NCBI GenBank assembly: GCA_961205875.1
Contig: OY540814.1
Location: 25,674,151-25,738,150 of the forward strand
Origin: Sialis fuliginosa
Taxonomy: Eukaryota > Arthropoda > Insecta > Megaloptera > Sialidae
Direction: 5' to 3'
DNA: 64,000 bases
A program made the translations under genes and the position numbers. Shown piece after piece: positions 1-10,615 of the stretch (position 1 is the stretch's first letter; each line of letters begins with the position of its first letter). The notes under the pieces are model-generated. The model was not told the origin of the DNA and made no database searches. It saw nothing but the letters and a program-made list of their open reading frames with translations.

Positions 1-167
1 CTTCTGTTCAGTAGCACACCCAGAGAAAAATCGGATTTATTTTTTCATGTATCACAAATCACAATTCTTAAATTAAATAATGTATATTGACAAATTCGAG
101 AGAAGGGGTCTAACCCCTACCCTCCTTGAGTGCGTCAGTACACATCTAATTTTAAAAGTATTAACAG
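1..167 (+). other. Intron of arylsulfatase copy 1 (left edge)
   Basis: Non-coding AT-rich sequence ending in a TTAACAG 3' splice site just before the exon at 168. In copy 2 the matching intron follows the exon encoding the signal peptide and LADDM, so that exon is expected to the left of this window. Confidence 0.75.
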
Positions 168-3100
168 GGTTACAATGATGTTGGGTTTCATGGAAGTAAC
201 CAAATTCCAACACCAAATTTAGATGCATTAGCTTACAATGGTATTATAATGAATGACCATTATGTTCAACCAACTTGTACTCCATCTAGATCGGCTTTTC
301 TTACTGGAAAATATCCAATACGATCAGGTATGCAAGGTTATCCCCTTGTGACAGTGGAACCAAGAGCTTTACCAGAAGGGAAAATATTTCCTGAATATTT
401 CAAAGTATGAACATTATTAAATTGATATTTTAAAATTATTAATGATATATTTTTTTAATATTTAGGATTTGGGATATTCAACTAAATTAATAGGTAAATG
501 GCATGTGGGGCATTTCAGAGCAAATGCTACACCTACTTATCGAGGATTTGATTCTCATTACGGGCATTTTACTGGGTATATTGGATATTATGATCATATA
601 CAAACTGAAACTGTAAGTAAATAAAGTACTGGCTTTAAGAGCAGGGTATAATGTTTTTTGGAATATAGTCTGATGTTACGAATACCAAGTGTCTTTGAAT
701 GAGAGTTATGGTAGGAAATTGTTTATTTGAAGAGAAAAAGATTTTTCAGCGTTTTTTGGCATTATTTTACCATATCCAATATATTTAACATTTATTCAAA
801 TACCTTATTGTTTTTTATGTTGAGCTAATTCATTTTAATCTACAGATTCTAAAGAATTTATGAGATAGTACCATAAAGATATGTTTCAAATCGTCAGAGC
901 TATTATAAATAATATCATAAAATATCACTGACAGGAATATCATATTATTAATTATTCCCTTAATACAGTATCAATAATAATTAATAGAACGACGGTGTAG
1001 ACTACAGTGGATACGATCTGGTTAGAAACATGACAACGGAATGGGAGACAGATGGACAGTACATAACTGACTTATATACACAAGAAGCTGTCAAGATTAT
1101 ACTTGACCACGATCAAAATGAATCACCTTTATTGTTAGTTGTAGCCCACCAAGCGCCACATTGTGGTAATGATGGGAAACTTTTAGAAGCTCCTCAAGAA
1201 AGGATTGATCAGTTGAACTATATTGTTGATCCAAATAGACGGACTTATGCAGGTAAGAGTATTAAAGACAAGAAGTTTTATAAAACTGGAGAGGAAATTT
1301 CAACAATGAGATAAACCTAAAGGTCAACTAAAGAGAAACCTCTTAATATTATTATTATACCATATACAATATACCTATATACTCTTATCACCAAAAAGAT
1401 CGCTGAGAAAAATCTATAAAATCATGAACATTGAGAATTAGGTGTAGATTAATAATTATCAGGATTGAAAAATAGGCAATTTAATTGTTTATTATCATAT
1501 GGTTTTAAAGAAAAAGTTTTTCGACAAAAAATATTACTCACAATGTAAGGAACAATAATTTAAGTGGAGAACGGAACACTAATTATGCAAATGTAGCTTA
1601 CACTTGTCTTATGCGCGGTATTATAAAGAATTTGCTTGAGTGCAAATGCAAAATAGCTTCCAGCTAACGCTATCTGCTAGGTATTAAATATAAATGACAA
1701 CACACTCACAGATGTAGCGAATGAAATCGTACAGATGGTAACCTTGACACATGCACGAAAAGAATAATCAGCGACTTAAAATAAGTGCTCCCAAGTGTAC
1801 CTCATAAAATGCATAGCATTTACATTATTATATATTTATTACCACTGCTTTAAAATATTGAGCAATTTCATAACAATTTGACAACTAGCAGATAGATAGC
1901 AAATTCTTTACACCAGGCATTAATTTTTTAGCAATGGTATCAAAATTAGACGACAGTATTGGCGACATCATATCAGCCCTCAAAACGAGACAGATGTTAA
2001 GCAACACAATAATTCTATTCATATCCGATAACGGATCACCATCTGTTGGATTCACCAAGAACTGGGGCTCCAACTGGCCACTGAGGGGAGTCAAGCAAAG
2101 CAACTGGGAAGGTGGAGTCAGAGTTGTTGCAGTTATCTGGAGTCCCTGGTTCCAACAAACTCCTCGAGTATCCAATGATCTGTTCCATATCACTGATTGG
2201 CTCCCAACGCTATATTCGGCGGCTGGGGGAGATGCTAGTGTGTTTGGGGAAGGTTGGGATGGAGTTAACCAATGGGGGAATTTGGTGGATAATAATACGT
2301 ATTCGAAAAGAGATCATATTCTTATTAATATCAATGAAGTAAATGTGAATTCGGCGATTCGGTATCATAATTGGAAGTTAATTAAAGGTACCTATGCACT
2401 ATACTTTGTATATCTATCACTGGGTTTTAACCACTGATCTGGTATTATTTAACTGGATAGTGGATACCTATGGAATTACTATTAAACCGGATGGCTAAAT
2501 TTCATACATTTTCTAACAGTATCATTTCCATTTGCGCATGCGCGAGACGCAACACTGAACTCAATTTTGATATAATATAGAGGTATGTGACGTGCTTCTA
2601 TAGTTTCTTTATTCAATTGTTAATCAGATTTGACAGTTAGTATGCATCTATGTTTGTTTATTTAGTTATTATTTGATAATTAAAATAAATTACAGGTATT
2701 CGCGTGTTAAATAAGTGTATTGTAGTTGATATACAATCGAACTTGTATGTATTTATTTATATATTTAACAAATCAATTTGATAAATTTGAATTTTGAACA
2801 TCCGTTGACGCATGCGCATAATCAGTTTCGGTTGTTAGGAAATATTCAATTTCAGCCATCATGTCTGACTTATCATCAGTCCAGCCATGTCAATGGTTTT
2901 AACCGTTACTCTAAAACACAGTTTTTAAATGACGTATTCTATATAAGGGGTCGTCCATAAAATATGTACGCGAAAAAAGGGGAATTACCTGTAACGCGAC
3001 GTTTGAAATAACTAAATCAATTTTATTCCTTGTTTTATGTCCGGTACTATAAAGGAACTCGCAAAATGTGCTAGCTTGCAAGCACTCTCAAACGAGATAT

Positions 3101-6078
3101 TAATTCTGTACTAGTATCTATGGATTAGTTATGTAATATTGTATTATTAGTAATTGTAACACAGTTGGCGACTTTGACCGTACAAAATAAATTTCATAAT
3201 ATCACCACTGTTTTAATACCGTTGGTGTTTACCTACAACGCGTGCGTGAAACTTATCAAGTCTTCAATAAACTCCAAGAGAACTGTCATCTACATAAGTT
3301 TGATATCTCATTTGAGAGTGCTTGCAAGCTAACAAATTTGCGAGCTCCTTTATAATACCGGACATTAAACTAGAAATTTTATTTTTCAATCTCGTTATAA
3401 AGGACGTTGTTTCTAATGATCAACTTTGACAATTTTCGCGTCCACGTTTTGTGACGTATTAAAAGATAGTGGATTGAAAAAATGCGATGCAGTGTGACAA
3501 ATAGGAGGGGGGGGGGATGCGTGAATTTTACATGACGTATTTTATGGATGGTTCCTAATAGCTGAACATTTTTACTTTCAACAGGATCTTTTCCTGAAAT
3601 CGAATTCAACAAATATCAAGGAGAATCAGGGTATTTAAATAAATACGAAATCAAGTACAACATGTCAGCTGTTTTAAGCAGTCCCACAATGCAAGCCTTG
3701 ACATCTTTTAATCCACCTGTAGATAATTATGAAAAGATACGATTAGAAGCGACTATCAAATGTTTAACTGACAATGAAAACAAAAATCCTCCACTATGTA
3801 ATCCAGATATAAAAGGTATGACATCATTAACAGAGCCGGATCAATTATATTATATTTAGCATCTTGGAGACTTAATAGTCTATAATTCAAAATCCAATTT
3901 TTAAAACTCATCTAAATCGGTTTAGCAGATTTTTGTTGGAAGCGAATACAGTAGATAGTTACTTAAATAAATTTTTCTTAAAAGAAACATATAATTTTTT
4001 ATTCTTCATTATTACACGCAGACCTACAAAAAAAGTTTTGTATTCTATTTTTTTTGGATTAAATATAATAAATGCCTATTGTATTATTGTATTAACCATT
4101 TAATGTTTATACAATTTTACTAAAAAAATATTAGTTCGAAATTTTTTATAAGATTCACCTGATTATTTTTTCGTGTTTGTATTGATCTGAATCGGAAAGA
4201 TCAATTTAAAATTTTGGAAGTCGGAGAACTACTTTTTTATCTCATTTTAAAACGATCACAAAACTTCTCGTATCTTCGATATTGCAAGGAAGCAAAATTT
4301 GGGATCAGCGAGTATTTTATTCTCGAATTTATTTTCAACGCCCAAAAATATATAAAAAAATATAGTCTAGTTAAGTGTGCACGATATTTTTGTGACGCTG
4401 GGATGTTACTTTTAATTTTGTCTATAGAACCATAGCATTTTTTAAGACATCCATTTTATTTTAATTATTGTATTATTTGATGTAATTCACAAGTATTTTA
4501 TTGCAACTACGCACAAAGAAACAAAAGATAAAGGTATTGAAAATCGTCATTTCACAGCCTTAATTATTTCCTATGTTTGATCTAAAAAGTCAGGCTTCTC
4601 TTAAAATTTCCGTGATGAAGATATTACGTTGAAACTGTACCTACTGTTTGTATACATTATAATTATTACATATGGCTATGATTATTTATATATAAAAGCA
4701 TACAAATAATATACTACTTTAAGCTGTATTTAAATATTATATTTTATTAGTTAGCAAATACATATAATAATGCATTTTTATACAAAAACATGTTTTCTTA
4801 CAAATGAAATTAGTTTTTCGCAGAATTCTCAAATTAAGGTTAATAATTTAATTTTATTTATTTGCTGTATCTTCTGAAAGCAGTAGGTCGCTTTAAGACA
4901 GCCTTTTTAATTGTTTATTTATTTTATTTTATTAAAACGATTTAAAATATTATTAAATACATATTATATAAATATTTAATTTTTTTTCATTGTCACTGAT
5001 CATCATAATGCATTAAATAGAAATTTCTTATCAATATTTTTATTTACGTACATTTTATTGTATATTATAATAATTGATAAAGTAACTGTATCATTAACAT
5101 TGAATTTAAAACAATATAGTATTACCTACTTTTATTTTATCATTATCGCAAATCAGCGTATGATTTACGAATTTTATGATTAAATCTTATCAATATTATC
5201 TCTAATTTAATAATAATTATACATTATATAAATAAAACCGAAAGTTTTTATGTTTGCTTGTGTTTAGTAGAGATCAAGGTATGGCTCTTACGCCAGAATT
5301 TCTGGCGGGCCTCTTTCCGCAAAAACACCAACAAATAATTTTTTTACTAAAATTAATTATTAAATAAATAAATGATCATCGCTTTTCGTTTTTTGAAAAT
5401 TTCAAAAATTCCAAAAAATTAAAAAATCAAAAATACCACTAATTATAAAATCATGTATCATTGTATTTAATCTTGCAAAAGTGTAATCACGTATTTTCTT
5501 GATCGATGAAGGTTTATGTGGGTTAAAAAAAACACCCAAAAGCTCTCCCATGGGGTGAAATCATCCCCAAAATATTAAGAAAAATGAAACTATTTTTCTA
5601 AAATTCCATATACATAATAAATGATTTTATAATTAGTGGTATTTTCGATTTTTTAATATTTTTGGTTTTTTTCACCCCCTTAATAGGGGTAATTTTTGAA
5701 ATTTTCAAAAAATGAAAAGCGATACTCAATTTGGTTTTCAATGACGAGTAATTTGGTACATGTAACATACTTTTATATTTTTTTCCCAGGTCGCTAGCGA
5801 GGTCCAAAAAATAGGCTAACTTTGCGGTCACTCTTTGCTAGCTCTATAATACCGGACATTATTGTTTTTGTTCCGTTTCAGGTTGTTTATATGATATGTC
5901 AGTTGATCCTTGCGAAGAACAAGATCTATCATTCTTGTATCCTCACATAGTTGAAGAATTAGAAGGAATGCTATTGAAATATGAAGAAATTCTCGTACCC
6001 CAAATTAACCAACCAAGCGACCAGTTTGCAGCTGATCCAAAACATTTTAATTATACTTGGAAACCATGGGTTACTTAA
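168..6078 (+). CDS. ARSB: Arylsulfatase B-like sulfatase, copy 1 (5' exon outside window)
   Basis: S1-family sulfatase; the family removes sulfate esters, and arylsulfatase B acts on N-acetylgalactosamine 4-sulfate in dermatan/chondroitin sulfate in lysosomes or outside the cell. Exons inferred from GT-AG sites, reading frame and comparison with copy 2: 168-404, 466-612, 988-1252, 1932-2387, 3585-3815, 5882-6078, giving 510 codons without the first exon (about 33 residues with signal peptide and the metal-binding DD, left of the window). Visible motifs: CTPSR with the cysteine converted to formylglycine, GKWH, AHQAPH, the metal-binding SDNG, and LRGVK with the family's active-site lysine. Oddities: GKWHVG instead of GKWHLG, and KQSNWEGG where copy 2 has KQSLWEGS. 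The first visible exon is continuous across a point where copy 2 carries an intron. All catalytic positions that can be seen are kept, so it looks functional. Substrate specificity is not provable from sequence. Confidence 0.9.
625..690 (-). repeat. End fragment of a dispersed repeat family
   Basis: The stretch GGCTTTAAGAGCAGGGTAT and the following ATGTTTTTTGG match the end of a repeat seen at 42835-43150 (same orientation) and, inverted, at 45793-46218 and 62268-62720. Only this end is kept here, inside an intron of sulfatase copy 1. Confidence 0.5.
1655..1850 (-). repeat. Dispersed repeat; unoccupied relative of the 9.1/10.2 kb locus
   Basis: Lies in the third visible intron of sulfatase copy 1. 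In reverse complement it matches the sequence flanking the hAT-like element at 9137-10231: the 9098-9136 side and the 10232-10290 side are adjacent here, with a single GCACTTATTTTAAGTC-type target (about 1777-1788). It therefore shows what the interrupted copy looked like before insertion. About 60 bp around 1690-1750 have no counterpart in the other copy. Confidence 0.6.
2948..3555. mobile_element. MITE with GGGTCGTCCATAAAATA-type inverted ends, interrupted by a second MITE
   Basis: Imperfect terminal inverted repeats: GGGTCGTCCATAAAATATG at the left and, on the other strand, GGAACCATCCATAAAATACG at the right, in the fourth visible intron of sulfatase copy 1. The type is non-coding and resembles widespread animal MITEs whose ends contain GTCCATAAA. 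A different element (3037-3365) is inserted inside it, so about 280 bp belongs to the outer element. Confidence 0.65.
3037..3365. mobile_element. ATGTCCGG-family MITE, copy 1 (nested)
   Basis: Non-autonomous element of 329 bp with ends ATGTCCGGTACTATAAAGGA and the inverted TTTATAATACCGGACAT. Subterminal segments repeat GCTAGC/GCAAGC motifs. It is highly similar along its whole length to 49360-49693, including the middle (a shared ATATCACCACTGTTTTAATA). No coding capacity. It lies inside another MITE in an intron. Confidence 0.8.
5290..5730. repeat. Imperfect long inverted repeat (MITE-like) in last intron of sulfatase copy 1
   Basis: Arms at about 5378-5457 and 5609-5725 are inverted copies of each other, both containing CCACTAATTATAAAATCAT or its complement and the GAAAATTTCAAAAATT block. 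A perfect 17-base palindrome (CGCCAGAATTTCTGGCG) lies at 5291-5307. Boundaries are not clear. Confidence 0.5.
5835..5859 (+). repeat. Solo right end of an ATGTCCGG-family MITE
   Basis: TTGCTAGCTCTATAATACCG followed by GACAT matches the right terminus of the complete copies at 3037-3365 and 49360-49693. The rest of the element is not recognisable. It stands only 22 bp before the last exon of sulfatase copy 1, beside the 3' splice site. Confidence 0.5.
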
Positions 6079-6227
6079 ATTAGACCATTTTCAAAAATTC
6101 TTGATAAGCATCTGGTTTAATTGTTACAATATTATTTGTTATTATAGCTAATTTTATTTTTTATGTGATAGTGAGTGAAACTTAATTTTTATATTAAAAA
6201 TATTATGTATATAATTAGTAAAATGTA

Positions 6228-6240
6228 AATAAAATAAATT
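6228..6240 (+). promoter_or_regulatory. Polyadenylation signals of arylsulfatase copy 1
   Basis: An AATAAA hexamer at 6228-6233, followed by overlapping A/T-rich near-copies, lies 150 bp after the stop codon of the upstream sulfatase gene. This is the expected distance for the 3' end of its mRNA. No other gene ends here. Confidence 0.6.
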
Positions 6241-6491
6241 GTAAAATAAAAAAAGACGGGGCAAGTTGTACCAACAGTCTTTTTTAAAGTCTAGTATGAA
6301 ATATATATTAATTTTGATTTTATTCCTTTTCGGTATGAGTTAGGCTATCGACAGACGCTTTTTTATGCCAAAATTGTGAACAGATATTAAATTAGAGTAT
6401 TTTTTCTAAAAATTGTTACAAGACCTTTGCTCTCCTAGTACAAACCGAACATATTTCAGTACAACATATTATTATATTATCTTAGATAGAT
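6241..6491. other. Intergenic sequence, nothing recognised
   Basis: AT-rich sequence after the polyadenylation signals of the first sulfatase. No open frame, hairpin or repeat that I could match elsewhere in the window. Confidence 0.5.
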
Positions 6492-6713
6492 CAGTGGTCT
6501 TCAAACTTTATCGACTCACGTTACCATTAGAACTATAAGGTTTTTTCGGCGAACCCTTTCCTACCCTTAGAAAAATATATCTTAAAATAATACTCAAAGA
6601 AAAAATAAACTCTAGTCAACTAGTACGAATGCTTTATAATTTTTCTTCAAATTTTTATTTTCACTCGCGGAACCCCCAGAGGGGTACCACGGTAATACAG
6701 TTACAGACCACTG
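6492..6713. mobile_element. hAT-like MITE with perfect 8-bp target-site duplication
   Basis: A 222-bp element beginning CAGTGGTCTTCAAACTTT and ending CAGACCACTG, flanked on both sides by AGATAGAT (6484-6491 and 6714-6721). The short inverted ends starting CAG-GG and the 8-bp duplication are the hallmark of hAT-superfamily elements. No coding capacity. Confidence 0.85.
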
Positions 6714-7170
6714 AGATAGATTAATATATAACCTATTTTTTATTGCATAATGAATTTTCCTTTTTTTAATTTTTGTAATTTGTATGTCTATTATAGTTAT
6801 TTTTGTTTTTAGTTTAAATGTCAATGTACCTACCAACTACGCAATTTACATACATGTATCTACATATATGAAAATGGATATTAGCATTTTAAATAAAAGC
6901 ATGTATAACAATTTACTTTATTCCATATCATTTTTTTTAATAGTTAGGTAAATAATCACAATCATAAATATAAAAACTCATACATATATTCATGGACGTA
7001 GATAATGGGGGCTGATTATATATTATAACCCTCCTCTTCACCCCAAAGCCTTATAGAGAAAAATAAAACTACACTAATAAAAACATTTAATAATTCGATT
7101 AGATTCAGTGGTGTACTATTACTTGTAGTTCCATTTAAAAAAATTAAATAATTTATATATACATCCTTAA

Positions 7171-8025
7171 TCCTTAATATATATAAAGCTCAACGTCTCT
7201 CTGTTTGTCTGTCTGTCTGTCCGTTAGTTACCTTATCACTCGAGAACCACTTATCCGATTTACGTGGTTTCTTTTTTAATTCATAGGTACATTCTCTGGC
7301 CAGGTTATAAGCTATATTTTGTTACGTTAGGTAACATAACAACTAAGCAGTGACGATAATAGTAAATCAAGTCGGAAAAAATTTTGCCGTCGGCGCGATG
7401 TTTTGTAATACGCTGCCTAAACCGTTCAATATAGAACAAAATAATGTATTAAAGAATTGTGTAGAATCAAAAGTTCTACAATAAAGTCCGCGACACCATA
7501 TGTCTAACTTTTATATTTAAGCCACAATGACTGCTTTTATGTTACAAAGAAAATTAAAAATATTTGGGTTCTGTTTACGTGGACTTATGACCTACAAAAC
7601 ATTAATCCTTATCAAAATAAATGATTTCATCGTCATAAGTACTTAATGTAGATATAATTTGCCCTTTACAGAATCCAATTTGGTCTTTTGGTTTAGGAAA
7701 TAACGTGAAATATACATAAAATAACATATTATTCGCGGCAATTCGCGCGAACTATGATGAAGTGTCGCGGGGAGAGGGACGATTCAGCGCTCGGCCGGCA
7801 GTTGTTTATTTTGTTTTCAATTATTAACTTTTCAATTTAAACAGAACAAAAATGATTTGTAATTTTTGTTCTGATTTTTTTTTTTAGGTACGTTAGGTTT
7901 TGATTAGTTATTATTACGATAATAATTAATCGTGTTTGTACTTAATTCAACTATGTATATTTTTCAAAAATCCTAAACAATAATTCCGTAGTCCAAGCGA
8001 GCGAAGCCGCGTGGGCCCAGCTAGT
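7171..8025 (+). mobile_element. Helitron-like non-autonomous element
   Basis: Begins with TC followed by a CTGTCTGTCTGTCTGTCCGT-type head with a CCACTTATCCGATTTACGTGG block, and ends with CGAGCGAAGCCGCG followed by GGGCCCAGCTAGT. Terminal TC and CTAGT preceded by a GC-rich hairpin-like tail are typical of Helitrons; such elements with GCGAAGCCGCG tails are abundant in insect genomes. No coding capacity. Outer borders are approximate. Confidence 0.6.
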
Positions 8026-8064
8026 ATATTATATATTGTTGAAATATTGTATTCCGCGGGCTGA

Positions 8065-8195
8065 AGTAGATGTTGAATGCGTTGTCTTCTTGACGACGTT
8101 TCGGTTGAATCCTATCGGCCATCTTCAGGTCTGGTCTGAACTTAGTCACTAGTCAAACGTTCAGACCAGACCTGAAGATGGCCGATAGGAATTTT
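8065..8195. repeat. Head-to-head copies of a GAAGATGGCC/GAAACGTCG motif forming a perfect 32-bp hairpin
   Basis: Arms 8110-8141 and 8159-8190 are exact reverse complements, separated by 17 bp. Each arm contains CCTGAAGATGGCCGATAGGA. On the minus strand the left copy continues through AACCGAAACGTCG. The same motif order occurs at 56166-56215 and, degraded, at 42003-42045. The CTGANGA ... GAAAC arrangement recalls the hammerhead-like ends of Penelope-type retroelements; that is inference. Confidence 0.55.
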
Positions 8196-8199
8196 TCAC

Positions 8200-8745
8200 C
8201 AGCATATATTACATATATATATATATTATTTATATTTTACTGTTATCTTAAAGCATTTAAATAATAATTAGTATTCTTATAAGCATAATAATTATAATAT
8301 TTAATCACTAAACAGTCGAAGTATAACAGTAGTTATTTTTGTGTGTATTCTAGTATTATGTATCATATATATTGTACATAATACATATATTACAATAAAA
8401 CAAGTAAAGATTAAAGCAAATGTGGTAAGAAATATACATTACATTTGTAGTAGGTAATCATTTGTTAAATTTTCTTATCTCTAAAATTCACCTAATCTCC
8501 CAACAACTTTGTTGCTAATTTACAACAATGTTTACTTTATATTTGCATATTATTTATCTATATATTTAAATACAAATCGCGGTAAAAACAGTTCAGTTAC
8601 TTAGTGAAATTAGATCATTAGGAATTATTATGTATAAAAATATATTTTTTAAATTTTAATTAGTATTCGGTGTAAAAATTTAAAAAAATGATTATATATA
8701 AAAGTTTGATTGCCAAAACGATTAAGTTATTAGTAAAATGCAGTA
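8200..8745. other. Intergenic AT-rich sequence, nothing recognised
   Basis: Between the hairpin at 8190 and the element starting near 8746 I see only AT-rich sequence with short TATA runs and no coding frame or matched repeat. Confidence 0.45.
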
Positions 8746-9136
8746 CAATAAAGTCTTATTTTATGTGGTAGATACATTCCACAGAAAACCGCGTATAAAA
8801 AAAATTACAAAAAAATTGCAAAAAAGTATGAAATAATATTTAAAGAAAATTAATATCATCTACTAAATGCAATAGTTTTTAAGTAAATAATTATTTATAA
8901 TAAGATCAATTTATATATTCTTCTATTAATTAATTTTTCAATAATATTTTCTTTTTGATTTTAATGAAAATGAGTACTTAACATGTAAGGAATGTAAGGA
9001 TTTATTTATAAAATATTAAAAGTTAACTACATAATCAAAATTACGATACATTTTTGGGACGCAAATTTCTTTTTAATAAATGTATATTAATGTAAAAGCT
9101 ATGTGTTTTATGAGGTACACTTGACAGCGCTTATTT

Positions 9137-10231
9137 CAGTGGCGAGGCGTAAAATTTTTAAAAGGAAAGCATATTTTGCCAATCCTCCCCCTCCTATTAA
9201 CAAAAAAAAAAACGTTATGAAACAGCTTTAGTTCAAGCTTTTACTTTTTTAAATAAATTCTTATATATTTATATAGTAACTAAATGATTCTATGTCTTAT
9301 TTTCTTGTATTTTAGTCGATATTTGTATGACGAGTTGAAGTTCACTGTAGGAAATTTCACTAAAAAATTTCGAATTTTGTATTTCGTTAAAAGTATGTTT
9401 ATTGTATAGAAAATAGCGTGAAAAGTTGTTTGTTTCAAACCGCAGGTCTGTATCTCAAACCGTTCTCGAGATAGAGCCTCTCAAAGTTTCAGTTTTTTCA
9501 AAATTTTGAAGAAAAATGGCCCTAACTTTTGAACGCGTGGTCGGAATTGATTTTAGTTGACGGATTTGGAATCAGCGTGTCAAAATCTATATAATGACAT
9601 GTATAATACTTTAAAATTCGACAAAAAAAATTTCGTCAAAAATCGACATTTTTTTAAGGTATACCCCTTTGAATTTTTTCGATTTTTCGCGAAATTTTTT
9701 TTCTCGAGATTTAAGGTATTATACATGTCATTATATAGATTTTGACGCGCTGATTTCAAATCCGTCAACTAAAATCAATTCCGATAACACGTTCAAAAGT
9801 TATGGCTTTTTTTTCTCCAAAAATTTGAAAAAACTAAAACTTTGAGAGGCTATATCTCGAGAACGGTTTGAGATACAGACCTGCGGTTTGAAACAAACAA
9901 CTTTTCACGTCATTTTCTATACAATAAACATACTTTTAACGAAATCAAAAATTCGAAATTTTTTAGTGAAATTTCCTGCAGTGAACTTCAACTCGTCATA
10001 CAAATATCGACTAAAATACAAGAAAATAAGACGTAGAGGTATTATAGTTTTATAATTGAACGTGTAAATTAATATTAAATGTTATTTTTGACTTTTGTTT
10101 AAAACGTTTGGGTTGCGCATAAAGATGAATATTCAACAACATTTTTAAATTATTTATTAACTGAAAACACAGATTTACCCATAAAAAAGAGAAGCACTGC
10201 TTCCCCTGCTTCCATGGACGCTTCGCCACTG
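9137..10231. mobile_element. hAT-like element with 8-bp target-site duplication, containing a long palindrome
   Basis: Ends CAGTGGCGAGGCGT and ACGCTTCGCCACTG are inverted copies, and GCTTATTT flanks both sides exactly (9129-9136 and 10232-10239). The interior is largely occupied by a near-perfect palindrome (9294-10036). No transposase is encoded, so it is non-autonomous. A related locus at 1655-1850 lacks the insertion. Confidence 0.85.
9294..10036. repeat. Long near-perfect palindrome (about 740 bp)
   Basis: Two arms of about 360 bp are inverted copies with only scattered mismatches: CTATGTCTTATTTTCTTG at the left, CAAGAAAATAAGACGTAG at the right; the centre is near 9660. Blocks such as CAAACCGCAGGTCTGTATCT appear in both arms. 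A second copy stands at 51500-52155. Because the arms are complementary, both strands give similar short open frames; these are not genes. Confidence 0.9.
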
Positions 10232-10615
10232 GCTTATTTTAAGTCACTGATTGTACTTTTCGCGCATTTAATACCTAGTAGACAGCGTTTGTGGTTCTGT
10301 TTTATGCCTTTCCACTCTTTTTTCCGAACTTTTTCACCCGCGTAAAAGTTAACTCGCGTTAATGGAGACCGCGTAAATAAAAATATTACTGTACTAATAA
10401 GAAATATTATATATTCCTCAATAATTAATTAAATATATTTATTTAAATATCTAATTATGTATGTATGAGTAGATTTATACAATCGAAGATCAAAGAAAAA
10501 GTAAATTAATTTATACCTATAAGATAATTGATTATAAATATATTCAATTATTTATAATACATGTGGAGAGAGAAGACATGAATATTATAGGTACTCTTAC
10601 AGAAAATTTAATAAA

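Larger units (their letters stand above)
8746..10391. mobile_element. Outer pogo-like element carrying a nested hAT-like insertion
   Basis: Flanked by TA on each side. The left end reads CAATAAAGTCTTATTTTATG; the right end on the minus strand reads CAGTAATATTTTTATTTACG; both lead into a CGCG-containing block. The match is imperfect, so the element is old. Everything from 9137 to 10231 is a later insertion, leaving about 550 bp of outer element. Part of it (9098-9136 plus 10232-10290) is also found uninterrupted at about 1655-1850. Confidence 0.45.

Noticed and set aside
9557-9768. Two overlapping 62-codon frames on opposite strands
   Set aside because: They come from the centre of the long palindrome, which reads nearly the same on both strands; not genes.
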